This document shows, piece by piece, positions 1 to 10,058 of a DNA stretch of 64,000 nucleotides (position 1 is its first letter; each line of letters starts with the position of its first letter). The stretch is taken from positions 14,398,798-14,462,797 of the forward strand of contig NC_054084.1 in NCBI RefSeq assembly GCF_017562075.2, read 5' to 3'. Source of the stretch: Anopheles merus (lineage: Eukaryota > Arthropoda > Insecta > Diptera > Culicidae). The notes under the pieces were generated by a model. That model searched no databases and had not been told where the DNA came from. It saw only the letters and a program-made list of their open reading frames with translations. Both the position numbers and the translations under genes were made by a program.

Positions 1-1
1 G

Positions 2-3000
2 ATGCTGTGGGTTAAAGTAGGAGGGATAAAAATGCAGCTGCTAGTTGACTCAGGCTGCAACAAAAACATCCTATCGGAGAAAGCTTGGGAGTATATTAAG
101 GCATGCCAAGCGCAAAGATGGGGTGAGACGGAAGAATGTGGGGAAACGTTCCTTCCCTATGGGGATAGACCAAAACCACTGACAGTCTTGCGGAAGTTTT
201 TCGCAAAAGTGGAAATACAAGATAAAGGGAAAATCATAGAAGTATCGGCAAGTTTCTATGTTATAAAAGGAGGCCGACAATCGTTATTAGGTAAAACAAC
301 AGCTATAGAACTAGGAGTGTTATTCGTTGGACTGCCTAGCACGCATGGGATAAGAGCGATTGAAGGGGGGAAACAACAACCATTCCCAAAGATAAAAGGA
401 GTAGAAGTAAAGATACCAATAGACCGTGATGTGCAACCGATTTGCCAACACCCTAGAAGACCACCTATAGCTCTATTAACAAAAATTGAAGAGAAAATCC
501 AAGACCTGCTAGATAAGGATATTATTGAGCCAGTAGAAGGAGGGTGTGAATGGGTGTCGCCGTTAGTTCCTATCATTAAGGACAATGGTGAATTACGCCT
601 ATGCGTCGATATGCGCCGTGCAAATAACGCTATAATGAGGGAACGACATTTAATGCCAACGATTGAAGATTTTTTACCGCGGTTCACGACTGCTAAAATA
701 TTCAGTCGTTTGGACATAAAGGAGGCATTCCATCAAGTTGAGCTACATGAGAAAAGCAGGTATATCACGACATTCATAACGCATATAGGATTGTTCCGGT
801 ACAAACGGTTAATGTTTGGAATTGTTGTAGCGCCGGAAGTTTTCCAACGCATTATGGAACAAATTTTGGCAAAATTTACTAAAAATGCTGTTAACTACAT
901 AGATGATATATTGATCTATGCGGAGTCAGAAAAGATACACGATAAGGTGTTAGAAGATGTATTGCGTGTATTAGAAGAGAAAGGAATTTTGCTTAATGAA
1001 GAGAAATGTCTGTTTAGGGTCCCAGTGGTTGAATTTTTGGGACATAAAATTTCAAACCAAGGTATAGAACCGGGCCAAGGAAAAGTAGAAGCCATAAAGA
1101 AATTTCGGGCACCTTCATCCACGGAAGAAGTTCGAAGTTTCCTTGGTTTAATAACATACCTTAGCAAATTCCTACCTAATTTAGCAACCATAACAGCACC
1201 GTTACGCCAGTTGACACATACAGGGGTAGCATTCTCGTGGGGTGAAAAAGAGGACAAGGCATTTAATAAGTTGAAGGGCATGGTAGCGGATACTAGGAAC
1301 TTGCAGTTTTTTGACAATCATATGAGGACACGTGTAATAGCTGACGCATCACCTGTTGGTCTGGGAGCGGTGCTTGTCCAGTTCGCAGGATCTCAAGATA
1401 ATGATCCAAGACCTATAGCGTACGCGAGTAAAAGCCTCACGGCTACCGAACGCCGTTATTGTCAAACGGAAAAGGAAGCATTAGGTTTGGTTTGGGCGGT
1501 AGAAAGATTCTCACCTTATTTGCTGGGACGCACTTTTGAGCTAGAAACGGACCATAAGCCATTAGAAGTTATATTTAAGCCCGAGTCAAGACCATGTGCG
1601 CGAATAGAACGATGGCTACTTAGACTACAATCATTCAAATTCGTAGTTAAGTACCGGAAAGGGAAAGGGAATATTGCGGACCCATTATCCCGATTGTTGC
1701 CTGACAAAGAAGAATACTCTTTTGATGAAGAGAGCAAATTTTTAGTTGGCGCAATCATGCAGTCAGCAGCGATCGATATACAGGAATTGGAAGAAGTAGT
1801 GAAAAAGGACGACGAACTGGAAAAATTGAGAAATAGTTTACAAACGAATGTTTGGGTAGAACCAGACATAAAAGCTTACGTACCATTCAAGGATGAGCTG
1901 GGAACGTTAGGTGAAATGTTAGTTAGGGGAAACAAACTGATTGTTCCAATACCACTTCGATCCCGGATGTTGGAACTAGCACACGAAGGACATCCGGGAG
2001 AATCAGTTATGAAGCGACGTTTAAGAAACCGGGTATGGTGGCCAGGCATGGATCAGGAGGTAGTTAAAAAGGTGGCTGCATGTGAAGGGTGTCGGTTAGT
2101 AGAAGCGCCAGGGAAGCCAGAACCAATGGTACGACGCTCATTACCTTTGAGGCCATGGGTAGACGTGGCTTTAGACTTCCTAGGCCCGATGCCATGTGGA
2201 ACGTATCTATTAGTGGTGATAGATTATTTCAGCCGTTATAAAGAGGTTGAAATTATGAATAGGATAACAGCGAAGGAGACAGTGGGAAGATTGGAAAAAA
2301 TTTGCACACGGTTAGGCTATCCTAGAACGATCACGCTCGATAATGCGAAACAATTGATTGGAACAGAGTTGGATGATTTTAGTAGAGAACATGGGATCTA
2401 TTTGAATCATTCCACACCCTATTGGCCACAGGAGAATGGGTTGGTCGAACGTCAAAATAGATCATTACTTAAAAGACTGAAAATCAGCGCAGCTTTAGGG
2501 CGAGATTGGAAGAAGGATCTAAACGAATACCTCATGATGTATTACACCACTCCTCATTCCACGACTGGGAAGACACCAACGGAGTTAATGTTTGGCAGGA
2601 CCATAAGGTCGAAAATTCCATCAGTGGAAGACATAGAAACATGGGTCGCACGAGAAGAAATTATAGACCAGGACAAATCAAAGAAGTGGCTAAGTAAGGA
2701 ACATGAGGATAAGAAAAGGAATGCGAAACAATCTTCGATAGCCGAGGGTGACACAGTTCTGGCAAAGAATCTAAACCCAGGCAACAAACTCCAAACGACT
2801 TTTGGACCTAAAGAATTTTTAGTAGTTGAAAAAGAAGGTGCTAGAGCTACCATAGTAGACCCAGAAAGTAGTAAAATCTACAAAAGAAACACAGCTCACT
2901 TAAAGAAGATAGAGGGAAAGATTAACGCGCAGGAAACAGACAAAGAATCTAAAAAATGTACAGAAACAGAAGGGACCGAAGACAGCAATGAACTGGAGAG

Positions 3001-3061
3001 GAATCGAACACAACGTACAAGAAAGGCCCCGGCTAGATTAGAGGATTTCATAGTAGGGTGA
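2..3061 (+). CDS. Ty3/gypsy retrotransposon Pol polyprotein, 5'-truncated by the window edge
   Basis: This 1019-codon open frame encodes the replication enzymes of an LTR retrotransposon. In order it shows an aspartic protease motif (VDSG, near residue 15), reverse transcriptase with the catalytic YIDD box at about residues 299-302, RNase H (VIADAS and ETDHKPL segments, about 445-530), an integrase zinc finger of H-H-C-C type (HEGH ... CEGC, about 661-700) and an integrase core with D, D and E in the expected order (ALDF near 725, LDNA near 780, the E of ENGLVE near 815). The order protease-RT-RNase H-integrase is that of the Ty3/gypsy group. The Gag part and true start lie to the left of the window, so the first codon is not necessarily the start. 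No envelope-like ORF follows. The frame is free of stops, which suggests a young copy. The exact clade was not determined. Confidence 0.95.
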   Translation: MLWVKVGGIKMQLLVDSGCNKNILSEKAWEYIKACQAQRWGETEECGETFLPYGDRPKPLTVLRKFFAKVEIQDKGKIIEVSASFYVIKGGRQSLLGKTTAIELGVLFVGLPSTHGIRAIEGGKQQPFPKIKGVEVKIPIDRDVQPICQHPRRPPIALLTKIEEKIQDLLDKDIIEPVEGGCEWVSPLVPIIKDNGELRLCVDMRRANNAIMRERHLMPTIEDFLPRFTTAKIFSRLDIKEAFHQVELHEKSRYITTFITHIGLFRYKRLMFGIVVAPEVFQRIMEQILAKFTKNAVNYIDDILIYAESEKIHDKVLEDVLRVLEEKGILLNEEKCLFRVPVVEFLGHKISNQGIEPGQGKVEAIKKFRAPSSTEEVRSFLGLITYLSKFLPNLATITAPLRQLTHTGVAFSWGEKEDKAFNKLKGMVADTRNLQFFDNHMRTRVIADASPVGLGAVLVQFAGSQDNDPRPIAYASKSLTATERRYCQTEKEALGLVWAVERFSPYLLGRTFELETDHKPLEVIFKPESRPCARIERWLLRLQSFKFVVKYRKGKGNIADPLSRLLPDKEEYSFDEESKFLVGAIMQSAAIDIQELEEVVKKDDELEKLRNSLQTNVWVEPDIKAYVPFKDELGTLGEMLVRGNKLIVPIPLRSRMLELAHEGHPGESVMKRRLRNRVWWPGMDQEVVKKVAACEGCRLVEAPGKPEPMVRRSLPLRPWVDVALDFLGPMPCGTYLLVVIDYFSRYKEVEIMNRITAKETVGRLEKICTRLGYPRTITLDNAKQLIGTELDDFSREHGIYLNHSTPYWPQENGLVERQNRSLLKRLKISAALGRDWKKDLNEYLMMYYTTPHSTTGKTPTELMFGRTIRSKIPSVEDIETWVAREEIIDQDKSKKWLSKEHEDKKRNAKQSSIAEGDTVLAKNLNPGNKLQTTFGPKEFLVVEKEGARATIVDPESSKIYKRNTAHLKKIEGKINAQETDKESKKCTETEGTEDSNELERNRTQRTRKAPARLEDFIVG

Positions 3062-3162
3062 AGGGATATAACATGGAAACAATATGAAATAATTAATTCG
3101 GATAGACAATTATAGGAATACGGGTAGATCATAAGCCAATAAATAAAACGGAAAAAAACGAG

Positions 3163-3403
3163 TGATGTGGTGATTACAATATCGAGCAGAACGGCTATTC
3201 CGGATCGGATTAACTCGTACCGATTGGATACCAATCCCGACCGATCGGGCGGCTGTCAAACGGAGGATGACGAACAAGATTATTCATGTATGGAAGCCAT
3301 CGAGAGCAGACGCGATCTACGGTACCACAAATACCCAGCAGCGTAAGTTGGAATTGTTTAGTTTTGTGAAACCCCCTTATCTGCACTTAATAACGTACAC
3401 ACA
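3163..3403 (+). repeat. Probable 3' LTR of the gypsy element
   Basis: A purine-rich stretch (about 3147-3162) that could serve as polypurine tract precedes a segment that starts with TG and ends with CA. Its right end coincides with the point where sequence homologous to the upstream region of the second asteroid copy begins (position 3403 here, about 8322 there), as expected if the element inserted at that point. The 5' LTR is outside the window, so LTR identity and target duplication cannot be tested. The boundaries are inference. Confidence 0.4.
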
Positions 3404-3758
3404 ATCGAGATCACTCTTGTGGGCTGATTTCGTTTGAGCCCCGTACCACTGCAACATGTATGAATTTCGATTAATCTCAACGGGGTGACGCATCCCGGTT
3501 ATCCTATTCCCATACTTTGTTTATCCAATTCATAAATCCAACTAAATGATTACCAATAATACATTTTTCGTCAACTCTATCGTTCGCCATACTAACGGTC
3601 TTACAATCGCAATGCACTTTTTTTTTCTCTTCCACTCAGCACTGTAACATCTTTTTCCGGTATTATCGGCAGACCGGCAGAAGTTGAATGCGGACTTATC
3701 TAAACAGATCAACTCCAACTTAGCAAGTGTGCAAGTGAAGCTCCTAGTGCAAGCAAAA
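3403..3758 (+). repeat. Duplicated upstream (promoter/5' UTR) segment of asteroid copy 1
   Basis: This stretch is recognisably homologous, with substitutions and small indels, to 8322-8668 plus 9849-10058 upstream of copy 2. Shared marks are the GAGATCAC block, the CCGTACC block, a T-rich run followed by a TTCTC-CATTCAG-like block, and ATCGGCAGAAGTTG near 3665/8625. The tandem duplication therefore included 5' flanking DNA and not only the coding part. Confidence 0.7.
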
Positions 3759-5667
3759 ATGGGTATTCGTCACCTGCACACGTTTATGGAAAAGAATGGC
3801 GGCTTTTACACAGTGAACATGGAGCATGAAATTCTGTGAGTAATCACCGTGGGGCGAGATATAAATAATAACCTCGCTGCTAAGACATAGTTGAGGAAAT
3901 GTTCATTAACCATCACATTTTTTTCACTTATGTTGTTTCAGCAAAGCAAAGACATTCACCGAAAATCCCTTATTGGTAATCGACATGAAGGCGTTGCACG
4001 CTATATTTAGTACCGACAAACGTAGCCTACTGTGCGGCAGTCAGTTTTGGGTAGTGGAACATATGGCAGATACGTTTTTCAAACGCCTCACCGATGCTGG
4101 TGCTGTACTGGTATTTTATTACGACGGAACACTGCAACTGAAAAAGAACGAAAAATGGATCGCTACCCAGAATGAAAAGTACGATCGGATGATCACCATC
4201 CTCGACGGAATCGATGCAGAGCCGTCTTTGAAAGAGGCTGCAGACATGTTCGAACGGACGATACCATACAACACGTGCATCATATTGAAGAACGTGGCCA
4301 AACGGCACGGCAAGTTTATCGTCTCCAAGGACTTGAAATGTGATCAAGCGTTGGCGATTTACGCCACCAAGTTTAAGGCACTGGCGATCGTTACGCACGA
4401 CACCGATTTCCTCATTTTCGAGGGCAGGTGGCAGGTGTGGCACGCGAACCATATCGATGTGAACAAGTTGATTACGAAGGCCTACTGCAAGCAGGAGCTA
4501 CTACGCACGCTTGGTTTGCAGTGGCGTCAGATGGCATTGTGGGCAACGTTGGCCGGGAACAGTTTCTTCAAATACGACGAGCTAGTACCCTTTCTAGGCC
4601 AGCTTGGCCCAAACAATCAAAAGCTTTATCGATTGGCCGAATATGTGCGACAGTTGCCGCTGCGAAACGGAAAGCTAGATGACAATACGGTACACTCGAT
4701 ACTGGCGCGGGTGTACTGGAACAGACAAGTACCGCCCGAGGCTTACGAGTGGTTTCGGCAAAGTGTTGCCTTCTATCAGGTGGTACGTATGGGCGATCAC
4801 CCGTTTACGTTTATTGTTTATTGGTTTATTAAAATCCACCCTTGCTTTCAGAATGAACCAGCGAAGGATTCGCAGCAGAACGACGGTGATCCTTTCGCTT
4901 ACTTACTGGAGGACGAACATTACGTCTCCTACAGTATTCTGACCGATAAGCCGTATACCTGTACCCTCTTATTCTTTGATTATCGATCGTCCGAGATGGG
5001 AAATTACTATGAAATCATCGAACCGATCATTGCACGCATGGCAGGTATACTGCTCTATCATCACAAGGAAGAACGGCAGCATGTAACGCTGGCCATAAAG
5101 CGCAATCATCATGAGTCACACTCGGTCGTCACAATTCCAGCCACGTTCCCTACTGCCATTACACCACCCCCGTTAGTTGAGTTGATTTCAAAGGATGAAA
5201 GTGTACAGGCCTCGCTGCTCGATCGTAAACTGCAACTCTGGCGCTGGGTTTGTTCCGACGATTTGCTCGACGTGGAAGAGTTCAATACCGTGCCACCCGC
5301 GTTCATGTGCACGGTACTTACCCTGTACCGCTTGAGGCAGTGTGGCGCCATCCGCATATTCGAAGCGGATCTACTTTTGCTCATTGCTCAGCAGCTTTCT
5401 AAGGGTGTGTTCGATCTAACGCTAGAACCTCATCCACAGCGCCTGAATCCACGAGCCTTTCGATTGGCATTTGTATTTCAGAATGTGTACCACCATATGG
5501 CTCGGGTGGCCAAAGTGCTTGGTCTGTCCGAAGAGTACCGACCGATGACACCATACGATGGGCACCGGTTCCACAACATGTATAACGTGTGGACAGGCAT
5601 GAATGTGGAATCAGAGTTCCAATCGATCGGAGAATGGCGTTTTTACAAGAATGCAAATAGCACATAA
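3759..5667 (+). CDS. Asteroid/ASTE1-like XPG-family nuclease, copy 1
   Basis: Exon 1 is 3759-3835 (starts MGIRHLHTFM) and exon 2 begins at 3942 after a 106-nt intron; both joins are GT/AG and in frame. A second intron is inferred at 4783-4851 from copy 3. It is 69 nt, a multiple of three, and free of stops, so the protein is 577 aa if spliced or 600 aa if retained. The N-terminal part resembles the XPG/FEN1 fold: VID near residue 40, DG in YYDGT, CDQALA and THDTDFLIF match the positions of the metal-binding acidic residues. In this copy the residue before CD is lysine (K158), where copies 2 and 3 have glutamate, so one predicted metal ligand is altered. The C-terminal half is alpha-helical-looking and typical of asteroid proteins. 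Known family role: structure-specific nuclease-like proteins, poorly characterised in insects. Identification rests on motif recall. Confidence 0.75.
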
Positions 5668-5716
5668 CGTATCGACTGAATGAATCACACGTTCTAGTAT
5701 AGTTGCGAAAAACTAA

Positions 5717-5722
5717 AATAAA
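5717..5722 (+). terminator. Poly(A) signal AATAAA of asteroid copy 1
   Basis: A canonical AATAAA lies 50 nt after the stop codon at 5667, a normal distance for a short 3' UTR. Confidence 0.5.
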
Positions 5723-6159
5723 AATCTTGTAAAAAGCATGTTTTGACACCTTAAAATTTATTTTTATGTTAAATTTTTTTCTTATTTGGTTTTAAACCTA
5801 ATTTTGGGATAACTGAAGAGAATATACTTTTAAAGATTGTTCGTGATTTTCAAACGGTAAAAACATACATTAATGCATAAACGTTAAACAGACATTTGTT
5901 CTCTCTTGAAACTGTGAACGTGAATCTGTCTGGTTTTCGAAACGATTCGATATTCAGGCTAGAAATTCAACGAACCAATTAGTGAAAACATCCGTAGGAA
6001 GGATTCGGAAATAGAGTATGAACTATAGCTAAGTTTGCATTTAAGTCAATTTGGTCAGGTCACAGGACTGTGCAACTAAATTTCAAAGATCATCTTTACT
6101 GTAAAGAGTTTTGGCGTAAATTAATGGCCTCGAAACCTAATTACCATGCGGTACTTATA
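5723..6159. other. Intergenic, AT-rich, no gene seen
   Basis: No coding, RNA or repeat signal could be supported here. Confidence 0.5.
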
Positions 6160-6348
6160 ACGAGGTCCCGTGGTACAGTCGTCAACACGAACGACTCAAT
6201 AACATGCCGGTCATGGGTTCAAGCCTAGAATAGACCGTCCCCCTTTAGCAAGGACTGGCTATCCGACTGCGTGGTAATGAATTAAGTCTCAAAAGACTGT
6301 ATAGGCCTGCATGTCCGCGTCGGACGTTACGCCAAATAGAAGAAGAAA
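6160..6348 (+). mobile_element. tRNA-derived SINE
   Basis: The left half carries a box-A-like TGGTACAGTCG (about 6171) and a box-B-like GGGTTCAAGCC about 50 nt later, the internal RNA polymerase III promoter of tRNA-derived SINEs. The element ends in a GAAGAAGAA-type tail. Related copies lie at about 38951-39160 (+) and 54955-55065 (minus), and partly at 37912-37995 (minus). It is probably a member of the short Anopheles SINE families; the exact family was not checked. Confidence 0.6.
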
Positions 6349-6349
6349 C

Positions 6350-6485
6350 ACCGGTCCAAGAACTGATTATGACCTTATACCGGTCCTGGAACCAATCATG
6401 ACCTCATACCTGCCCTGGAACCTATTATGAAACCATACCGGTCTTGGGACTGATCATGAACCCATACCAGTCCTTGATCCGATCA
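6350..6485 (+). repeat. 29-bp tandem repeat, about 4.5 units
   Basis: Successive units begin ACCGGTCC/ACCTGCCC/ACCGGTCT/ACCAGTCC and contain a conserved ATCATGA-like core; the spacing is 29 bp. A reverse-oriented, more degraded relative may lie at 17150-17420. Confidence 0.65.
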
Positions 6486-6596
6486 TCCGATCCGATTCAG
6501 ATATAGCTCCCGATTTCATTCATTTTATGGAATAATGGGACCTGGGCCGTTTCGGATTCGTAACGATTATTGAACCTGGTCCTGGTCTGGAACCGG

Positions 6597-6873
6597 ATTA
6601 CTCCGGATCACTCACTCCGGAGTAATCCGGAGTAATCCGGAGTGATCTGGAGTGATCCGGAGTGATCCGGAGTGATCCGGAGTGATCCGGAGTAATCCGG
6701 AGTAATCCGGAGTGATCCGGAGTAATCCGGAGTGATCCGGACTGATCCGGACTGATCCGGACTGATCCGGACTGATCCGGAGTCGAATCCAGTTATGATC
6801 CGGAGCCGGAGTCATATTTTGCGCACCGGAGTCGGAGTTGATCCATGACTCCGCTCCGGATTACCCATCACTA
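6597..6873 (+). repeat. 10-bp minisatellite (GGAGTGATCC-type) ending in a hAT-like terminus
   Basis: About 18 units of a decamer (GGAGTGATCC with variants such as GGAGTAATCC and GGACTGATCC) run from about 6600 to 6785. They are followed by a degenerate CCGGAGTCGGAGT part and the terminus TTACCCATCACTA at 6861-6873. This terminus is the reverse complement of the start of the intact element at 45273 (TAGTGATGGGTAA). No left terminus or target duplication is visible, so this is a truncated or solo end. Confidence 0.65.
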
Positions 6874-7386
6874 TTAGTGATACCGATACCGGTACCACGA
6901 TAGTGATAAAGCGAATGAATAGACAACGATACTGTCCGTTTTGGAGTATGGTTGTGCTTGTGCTTCCATTGGGCAGCTAAGTCGCACTCATTTTGACTTG
7001 AGAAGATTCAGTATCGCTGTTTTGGAATCGTACTGGGTAGCATGAAGTCGACCCACAACATGTGCAGTGATGTACGAACTTTGGAACTCTGCAAGAGACA
7101 GGGTTTAAATTCAAAATCATGAAGTTCTATCATGATTTTCTTTCATTACAGGTGCACTATAGTACTTTTGCCAAATATATCTAACGCCAGTTTACCAGGG
7201 TCCTACAATTCCATTTTAAGTGTAGATACCTTCTCGAGGGAGGCAATCAAGACTATCCACGAGTAGTATCCCTATCTGAGAGCCTTCTAAGGATCATATT
7301 TGAGTTTTGCAGGGCTAACGAATTAACAATGTAACATTCCTAGCGCAGAACTCTTGTGGCTTGCTGTGTATTGGTGGATCTTTGCC

Positions 7387-7436
7387 GTTGGCATGTACTT
7401 CCACGTTGATGGCATGTACTTCCACGTTGATGGCAT
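7387..7436 (+). repeat. Short 21-bp tandem duplication
   Basis: The block GGCATGTACTTCCACGTTGAT occurs twice in direct succession, followed by a partial third GGCATG. It sits just left of the (CT)n tract. Confidence 0.7.
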
Positions 7437-7460
7437 GGGTGCTTTGGAGGGATTCGCTCT

Positions 7461-7462
7461 CT

Positions 7463-7512
<50 letters not shown>

Positions 7513-7549
7513 GCACATCTCTCTCTCTCTCTATCTCTCTCTCTGTACA

Positions 7550-7585
<36 letters not shown>

Positions 7586-7605
7586 TTTCTCTCACTCTGA
7601 GCATC
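7461..7605 (+). repeat. (CT)n microsatellite tract
   Basis: About 145 bp of CT dinucleotides are interrupted by a few TGCA, TGTA and TAT blocks. Long apparent ORFs on both strands here are artefacts of the repeat. Confidence 0.95.
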
Positions 7606-8321
7606 TCTACGGTTTTTGCAGCGGGGTGCAGGTTGTGTATCATCGTCGTGCGGCTTACTCTTGCCATCAAAGAGTTATGTTTCCTCATTGTTTACTCATT
7701 GCTGGCTCAAAGAGTTATGTTTCCTACTCATAATCCATCTGTTTGTCTTTGTGCTACATGTCTAGCGATTTACGTTTGCTTGAGAAGAATGACTATAAGT
7801 GTGAATCAGTCCGGTCAGCTACAGCTTAAGACAGATGGTCTTTGCATGGACATGGACCTTGTAAAGATAAGAACTCTAAACAAAAGGTCTGCAGACACAA
7901 AGCACCTCAACTCTGCTACCAGAGGCAAGAATGCGGAATGATGCAAACAACCGTCCAAAAGAGCTCTGGAATATGGATTGGATTAAGACCCCTACAATGC
8001 CCACTGGACGTAACAAAACGGACTAGAGCGAACCAGCAATGCTCAAGGCAAAAAAAAAGCTATTCGTGTTTGCAATCGCGCACAATGTAGTTGCGGTTGT
8101 TTATGTTTTAGTCCAAAGATTAATCTCCCCACGAAATACGTTTAAGGAAAACCAGTAAACAAACTTGCAAATTGTTGTTGATGATCGAAATTTGTAGTGA
8201 TTTTGATTCGTTGAAACTTGCCTACTTTGAACCGTGCGAAACTTAGGAAGTTTGAAGGGGATTCCGAGTTCAGGAGCCATCTTTCCCCACAAACGAATAA
8301 ATCCAAAGCGACAAACTAAGT
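7606..8321. other. Non-coding spacer
   Basis: No gene or element was recognised. A short direct repeat with the core AAAGAGTTATGTTTCCT occurs at about 7669 and again near 7709. Confidence 0.4.
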
Positions 8322-8668
8322 AATCGAGATCACGCTTGCGATCTCCTAAAACCAATCTGAGTCATTTTGGGTTTAACTCCGTACCGCTGGTAAATGTATG
8401 GATTTCTCTGCGCTCACGCATTCCGGTTAGCTTGGGTTCACATTGCCATTGGAGACCAAAGTAAACATAACGTTTAAACTAAATATTTATCAATAATTCA
8501 TTTTTCATCAGCACTTTTGTCCACCCTACCAACACAAATGGTCTTATAATCACAATGATTTTCTTTTTTTTTTTTTTTGTTCTTCTCCATTCAGTACTCT
8601 AGCGCCTTTTGTCAGCCTTTCGATATCGGCAGAAGTTGCTTGGAACACAGGCTTTAATAAACAGATCT

Positions 8669-9848
8669 GTTATGTGTAGTGTTGGGAATTTCGTTAAAAA
8701 AAGGAACGGAACGGAACTAGTTCATTTTTCAAAAAGAACGGAACGTGAACCTGGGGTGCAAATGAACCGACCCAGAGCTTAGAAGCCAAACTGTCATCCA
8801 GAGAGGGGGGGGGGGGGAGAGATTTTGTTACTTCGTACAGGACATGAAAAGGCGTTTCTTCAATCTGAAATCATATCTGACGCCAAATCTAGATGGGTTC
8901 AACCTATGCCCAATAAGCTGTACCAGCTGTGCTAATATAAAGCATGCATTTATTATGTAGCATTTTTTTAACTTTTTAGATGCGACGACCATTTTCGGTC
9001 AAAGCCTTCTTGTACCACTAATAGGCTTGGCTGTCAGTAACTTATAAAATTTTAATATTACTATTTAAAACAAATAGTTTTTTTTTCACATAAATCGTTT
9101 ACAAGATCATGGCACTCAAACGGTTGTCGAATGGAACAGAATGTTTCGAATCGAATGGCCAAATATTGGAATCATGCCGGATATCGTGGCATAAAAAATA
9201 AATACATTTTACTTTTCGTTGTTCATACTCGCATATTATAATACATCTTTTCCAACCCGTTCTGCCATATGAGTACAGATTTTAATTTTATAAAAGTTTT
9301 TTGTCTAGTTAAGACAAGCTAAATTATAACAAAAAGTATAATAGATGTTACAAATTGCACCATAATACCAAATGCAACACCATTTTTGGCTTCGCTTATC
9401 ACGATTTTTATAAACGATACGCGACGAAGTGCGATGAATATTCCTGTGAGCATGGGAGAGTGCACAGGCAACACATACTGTGTGCGAGAAAAAGTGAACA
9501 GTTATCTTGCACGCGGCAAGCAACAGCCGGACAAAACCGGGTTTTTTCAAAGAACAGAACGCACGAACGATAGCACCTTGCTAACAATATTGAAGCGGCA
9601 AAGACTGGAACGGAACGGAGTGAACGGAAAGAACGAATTGAACGGAACGGAATGAACGGAAAGAACGGAATTAACGGAAAGAACGAAATGAACGGAATGG
9701 AACGGAACGGAATGAACGGAACGGAACAACATCGTATACAGGATCGGAACGGAACGATGTTGTATAAAGGATCGGAACGGAACGGCCTACATAAAGAACG
9801 GAACTTTTTTACTAGGTTCGGACCGGAACGGTCAACACTAGTTATGTG
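8669..9848 (+). mobile_element. hAT-like non-autonomous element with GAACGGAA minisatellite (copy 1) and its 8-bp target duplication
   Basis: The element proper is 8677-9840 (1164 bp). It begins TAGTGTTGGG and ends CAACACTA, an inverted terminal pair. It is flanked by a perfect 8-bp direct repeat GTTATGTG at 8669-8676 and 9841-9848, the hallmark of hAT insertions. From about 9605 to 9800 the interior is an array of 9-10 bp GAACGGAA(T/A)-type units; isolated GGAACGGAAC units also lie near the left end. No transposase is encoded. A SINE remnant (TGTACCACTAATAGGCTT) is at about 9012. A second copy is at 54270-55948. The insertion splits the duplicated upstream region of asteroid copy 2. Confidence 0.85.
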
Positions 9849-10058
9849 TTTATAGTAGGCCGATATTTTGTATAACGAATAACTTTCATCATAGTACCAT
9901 ATGATTCACTGTGGTTATAAGTTTCTATCTGAAATAAATTCATTCGGTTCCTAACCACACAATACGCTGGTTGTTTGCACTACTGCCAATAAGATCAAGT
10001 CCAACTTAACAAGTGCTCAGTCGCATTCAAGCATTTCGTCGTAACCCGGTCCACGAAA

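Noticed and set aside
6164..6230. Functional tRNA gene
   Set aside because: A- and B-box-like blocks are present, but the cloverleaf pairing (acceptor and anticodon stems) is not; the copy number and tail fit a SINE.
6600..6790. CRISPR-like array
   Set aside because: The units are contiguous 10-mers without spacers, in a eukaryotic sequence; it is a minisatellite.
7315..7941. Long ORFs on both strands with Leu-Ser or Arg-Glu repeats
   Set aside because: They are produced by the (CT)n microsatellite read in open frames; no coding signal outside the repeat.
9305..9550. ORFs inside the hAT-like element (also at 55369-55632) as transposase remnants
   Set aside because: No hAT transposase motif is seen; the frames are conserved only because the two element copies are similar.
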